From Brachybacterium alimentarium (GTDB taxonomy: Bacteria; Actinomycetota; Actinomycetes; Actinomycetales; Dermabacteraceae): DNA of 64,000 nucleotides. Shown here piece after piece: positions 61,576 to 64,000 of this stretch. Every line of letters begins with the position of its first letter. The stretch's first letter is position 1. Both the position numbers and the translations under genes were made by a program. A model generated the notes under the pieces. It was not told the origin of the DNA and made no database searches. It worked only from the letters and a program-made list of their open reading frames with translations. Location: the NCBI RefSeq assembly GCF_002332425.1, contig NZ_NRGS01000014.1, positions 1 to 64,000 of the forward strand. Direction: 5' to 3'.

Positions 61576-62868
61576 TCACTCGACGGCGACCTCCGTGCGG
61601 GCCTCCTGCTCGGAGTAGAGCGCGTCGAGGTCCAGCGGCTCCTGATCGGCGTCGAGGTCCTGGACCGGCAGCGGGCAGTCTCCGAGGTCGCGGATCTCCA
61701 GGCGCTCGCCGCCCTGGTTCATCGACTGGTGGGCGATGACGCCGGGCAGGGTGTAGCGGGCGGCCTGCCAGGCGTTGACCATGGGCTGCTTGCCGTCGAC
61801 CACGGCACGCGCGAAGTCGTCGACCAGGAAGTGGTGGGCGCCCTCGTGACCGTTGGGCATGCCCAGGAACTCCTGGGGCAGGCGCGCCTGGTGGTGGGAG
61901 CGGGCGGCGCCCGCCACGAAGGCGTCACGCAGCGTCGGCGAGACGTCCGCGAGGCGAGGATCGTCCAGGCTCATGGTCCGATCGGTGCGGATCAGATCCG
62001 TCACCTCGAGGACACGCTTCTTGTCGTGCCAGTAGGTGACGTCGATGGTCTCCTCGAAGGAGGACTCCTCGCCGAAGAAGCGGAACCGGGATTCCCGCTT
62101 GTGGCTGGGGTAGCCCACGCGGCGCAGCTCGTTCGTGCGGAAGGCTCCGCCGTTGTCCATCCCGAACAGGGCGAAGGCGTTGGAGACGTCGTTGCCGAAC
62201 ATCGAGACGTCCTTGTCGAACACCCCGTCCCCGCGAGTGTCGGGCCGGCCCAGCGCCGAGACGGAGACGGCGTGCCGCTCCCCCAGCACCCCGAGGATGC
62301 CGCCGATCGAGTGCGTCGGGTACAGCAGCGGCGGATAGGACGCCGTGGACTTCCAGCTCTCGCCGCCGGAGTACTTGTACGCGTCGTAGAAGCCGAGATC
62401 CATGTCGTGGACGTAATCGCCCTCGGCGTAGAACACCTCGCCGAAGGCCCCGGTGCGGTGGATGCGGCGTGCCAGCACCACGGCGGCGTTGTACTGGCTG
62501 GTCTCGCCCATCATGTAGACCAGGCCCGTGCGCTGCACCTCCTCGGTGATCTGCCGGATCTCGTCCTCCTCGATCGCCATCGGCACCGCGGAGTAGACGT
62601 GCTTGCCGGCGCGCAGCGCGGCCAGGGCGTGCTGTCCATGGGTCCAGCGCTGGGTGAAGATCGCGACGGCGTCGACGTCGGAGGCGAGCAGGTCCTCGAG
62701 GGTGTCGTAGCGCCGGTCGAAGGCCACCCCGCGCGCCTCCACCGCATCGATCCGCTCGGGGACGGAGTCGACCGCATACAGCGCATCGATCTCGGGATGG
62801 GCGGCGAACAGCTCGGCGAAGTGCGACCCGAACTGGCCGATCCCGACGATACCCAGGGTGAACGACAT
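61576..62868 (-). CDS. Gfo/Idh/MocA-family oxidoreductase
   Basis: 430 residues. NAD(P)-binding Rossmann start 'LGIVGIGQFGSHFAELF', 'AVAIFTQRWTHGQHALAALRAGKHVYSAVPMA' where the usual EKP triad is replaced by 'SAVPMA', and 'YPTHSIGGILG' carrying the catalytic-type His. Probably oxidises or reduces a sugar or inositol derivative. AAGGAGGAAG precedes the ATG. It follows an MFS transporter gene on the same strand and may use the transported sugar. Confidence 0.87.
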   Translation of the reverse strand: MSFTLGIVGIGQFGSHFAELFAAHPEIDALYAVDSVPERIDAVEARGVAFDRRYDTLEDLLASDVDAVAIFTQRWTHGQHALAALRAGKHVYSAVPMAIEEDEIRQITEEVQRTGLVYMMGETSQYNAAVVLARRIHRTGAFGEVFYAEGDYVHDMDLGFYDAYKYSGGESWKSTASYPPLLYPTHSIGGILGVLGERHAVSVSALGRPDTRGDGVFDKDVSMFGNDVSNAFALFGMDNGGAFRTNELRRVGYPSHKRESRFRFFGEESSFEETIDVTYWHDKKRVLEVTDLIRTDRTMSLDDPRLADVSPTLRDAFVAGAARSHHQARLPQEFLGMPNGHEGAHHFLVDDFARAVVDGKQPMVNAWQAARYTLPGVIAHQSMNQGGERLEIRDLGDCPLPVQDLDADQEPLDLDALYSEQEARTEVAVE

Positions 62869-62899
62869 ACTTCCTCCTTGAAATTAAGTGTCAGGAGGA

Positions 62900-62930
62900 A
62901 CGCTACGTCACCGCGAACCGTTGCGGCAAC
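62900..62930 (-). promoter_or_regulatory. Promoter with LacI-like palindrome upstream of the Gfo/Idh/MocA gene
   Basis: Minus-strand -35 TTGCCG (62929-62924) and -10 TAGCGT (62905-62900) spaced by 18 bases. The palindrome GTTGC-C-GCAAC (62930-62920) covers the -35 box, resembling sugar-responsive LacI-family operators. Confidence 0.45.
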
Positions 62931-62936
62931 CGCCGG

Positions 62937-64000
62937 TCAGATCCGGCGCCAGCGGCCGTTGCGCCACACGTCCCGCCACGGCGGCACGTGCTGCCCCGTG
63001 GCCGCCATCCGCCGACGGAGCCTGCGCCGGGTGACGAGCATGCCGACGGTGCCGATCGCCAGCAGCGGGATCTGGACGGCGAAGGCGGCACGGAAGGCCA
63101 CCAGGTCGTAGTTCCCGTCGGGCCGCAGCAGGTCCAGCACCATGCCGATCAGCAGGATCGAGATGAGGCCGCCGAGGAAGCCGCCCATGATGACCATGCC
63201 GGTGGCGGTGCCGAGTCGGTGCTTCGCGAGGTCCGTGCGGGGGAAGTCGAAGCCGACGGAGGAGGCCGGACCGCCGATCGAGAAGCCCGCCACCAGGAAC
63301 AGCAGCAGCCAGATCGGCGCCGGGCCGGGCCACAGCACGATCGCGATCAGCGGAGCGGCGATGGTGGCGAGGATGAGCAGCACCAGCGTGGAGCGGCGCA
63401 GCGGATGACGGGTGGTCAGGGCTCCGATCGCGGGACCGCCGACGATCCCGACCACGACCAGGAACGTCATGATCGCGGAGGCGGCGGGACGACTGAGCCC
63501 CTCCCCCGCCGTGAGATACGGATAGCCCCACATCATCGAGAAGGAGATGCCCGTGAAGCCGGCGGTGAAGTGGGTGAAGAAGCCCAGCTGGGTGGCCGGG
63601 TGCCGGATGATCCGGCCGAGGACCAGGGGGATCCGCGCGAGGTTCTGCTGGGAGCGGGGCCTGGGGATCCCCGGAGGGCTGGCGCGCACCACCAGCAGCG
63701 CGAGCAGCCCGGCGCAGGCGCTGACCCCGGCCGTGGTCGCGAAGGCGGTGCTCCATCCGGAGACCGAGAGGATCGCGACGAACGGCACGGCGGAGGCGAT
63801 CTGTCCCACCTGTCCGAGGATGCCGGTCAGCTGGGTGAGCACCGGCACCCGGGCGGCCGGGAACCAGGCGGGGACCAGGCGCACGGCGCTCGAGAAGGTC
63901 AGGGCGTCTCCGGCGCCGACGACCACGCGGGCCACGATCGCGACCCAGACCAGGTCGGTCTGGGAGATGAGGAGCTGCCCGACGGTCATGAGCACGGCGC
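62937..64000 (-). CDS. MFS transporter (5' end outside the window)
   Basis: At least 352 residues, about 10 helices visible: 'GYPYLTAGEGLSRPAASAIM', 'GGPAIGALTTRHPLRRS' and 'GTATGMVIMGGFLGGLISI'. The reading frame is open to the window edge; the ATG at 63995 falls inside a membrane helix and is probably internal. The N-terminal one or two helices are missing. General nitrate/sugar-phosphate-like MFS appearance; the adjacent dehydrogenase suggests a sugar-type substrate. Confidence 0.82.
   Translation of the reverse strand, partial: AVLMTVGQLLISQTDLVWVAIVARVVVGAGDALTFSSAVRLVPAWFPAARVPVLTQLTGILGQVGQIASAVPFVAILSVSGWSTAFATTAGVSACAGLLALLVVRASPPGIPRPRSQQNLARIPLVLGRIIRHPATQLGFFTHFTAGFTGISFSMMWGYPYLTAGEGLSRPAASAIMTFLVVVGIVGGPAIGALTTRHPLRRSTLVLLILATIAAPLIAIVLWPGPAPIWLLLFLVAGFSIGGPASSVGFDFPRTDLAKHRLGTATGMVIMGGFLGGLISILLIGMVLDLLRPDGNYDLVAFRAAFAVQIPLLAIGTVGMLVTRRRLRRRMAATGQHVPPWRDVWRNGRWRRI

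Overview
The window is high-GC actinobacterial chromosome: most genes are strongly G/C-ending, many start with GTG, many appear leaderless, and the gene set includes a PadR/HAAS-type pair, an Mrp antiporter with fused A/B subunits, an actinobacterial dCTP deaminase and a CopD-CtaG fusion. A Micrococcales member, perhaps Dermabacteraceae (Brachybacterium-like), is my best guess, at low confidence for the family.

Layout. 1-3060: a lower-GC accessory patch lying against the 3' end of a tRNA-Thr gene. It holds a leftward operon of six small genes, three of which look like a toxin-antitoxin-chaperone (TAC) module (HigB-like toxin, XRE antitoxin, SecB-like chaperone), plus a PIN-like toxin at the edge. 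3.2-9.4 kb: a secreted lipoprotein peptidase, a drug/lantibiotic-type ABC exporter divergent from a NarL-type two-component system, and a small zincin. 9.5-13.7 kb: tRNAs Glu, Asp and Phe, an oxidoreductase, a flavin reductase-like protein and an orphan HsdR_N-type nuclease-domain gene. 13.7-20.1 kb: a complete mevalonate pathway in one tightly overlapping leftward operon (mvaK1-mvaD-mvaK2-fni-HMG-CoA reductase-mvaS). 20.3-23.8 kb: a PadR regulator with its membrane partner, and fhs. 23.8-30.8 kb: a seven-domain Mrp Na+/H+ antiporter operon in six genes. 30.9-34.9 kb: an MFS transporter, an unknown protein, dcd, tRNA-Gly and a TetR regulator. 35.1-42.9 kb: a large membrane protein that looks like an H+-pyrophosphatase stripped of its catalytic acidic motifs, a thioredoxin-NHL protein, twin HAD hydrolases and metY. 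43.2-48.4 kb: an antibiotic-resistance-type ABC-F protein with an apparent MLL-stop attenuator, murQ, an N-acetylglucosamine kinase-like gene and a DUF1345 protein. 48.5-57.1 kb: an FAD monooxygenase, a CopD-CtaG fusion coupled to two FluC/CrcB fluoride channels, and a branched-chain 2-oxoacid dehydrogenase operon (E1 alpha, E1 beta, E2). 57.1-64 kb: anmK-nagZ with the stub of a lost sugar permease, a CPBP protease, a Gfo/Idh/MocA dehydrogenase and a truncated MFS gene running off the window.

Shared themes. murQ, the GlcNAc kinase-like gene, anmK and nagZ form a nearly complete muropeptide/amino-sugar salvage set split over two loci. The mevalonate operon supplies isopentenyl diphosphate from acetyl-CoA, but no prenyl-chain or terpene genes lie in the window. 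Several genes are followed by short, decaying tandem copies of sequence at or near their 3' ends, and many promoters place TANNNT 6-7 bases before the start codon, pointing to widespread leaderless mRNAs. The strongest candidates for new biology are the inactivated pyrophosphatase-like protein, the leader of the ABC-F gene and the TAC module beside the tRNA.
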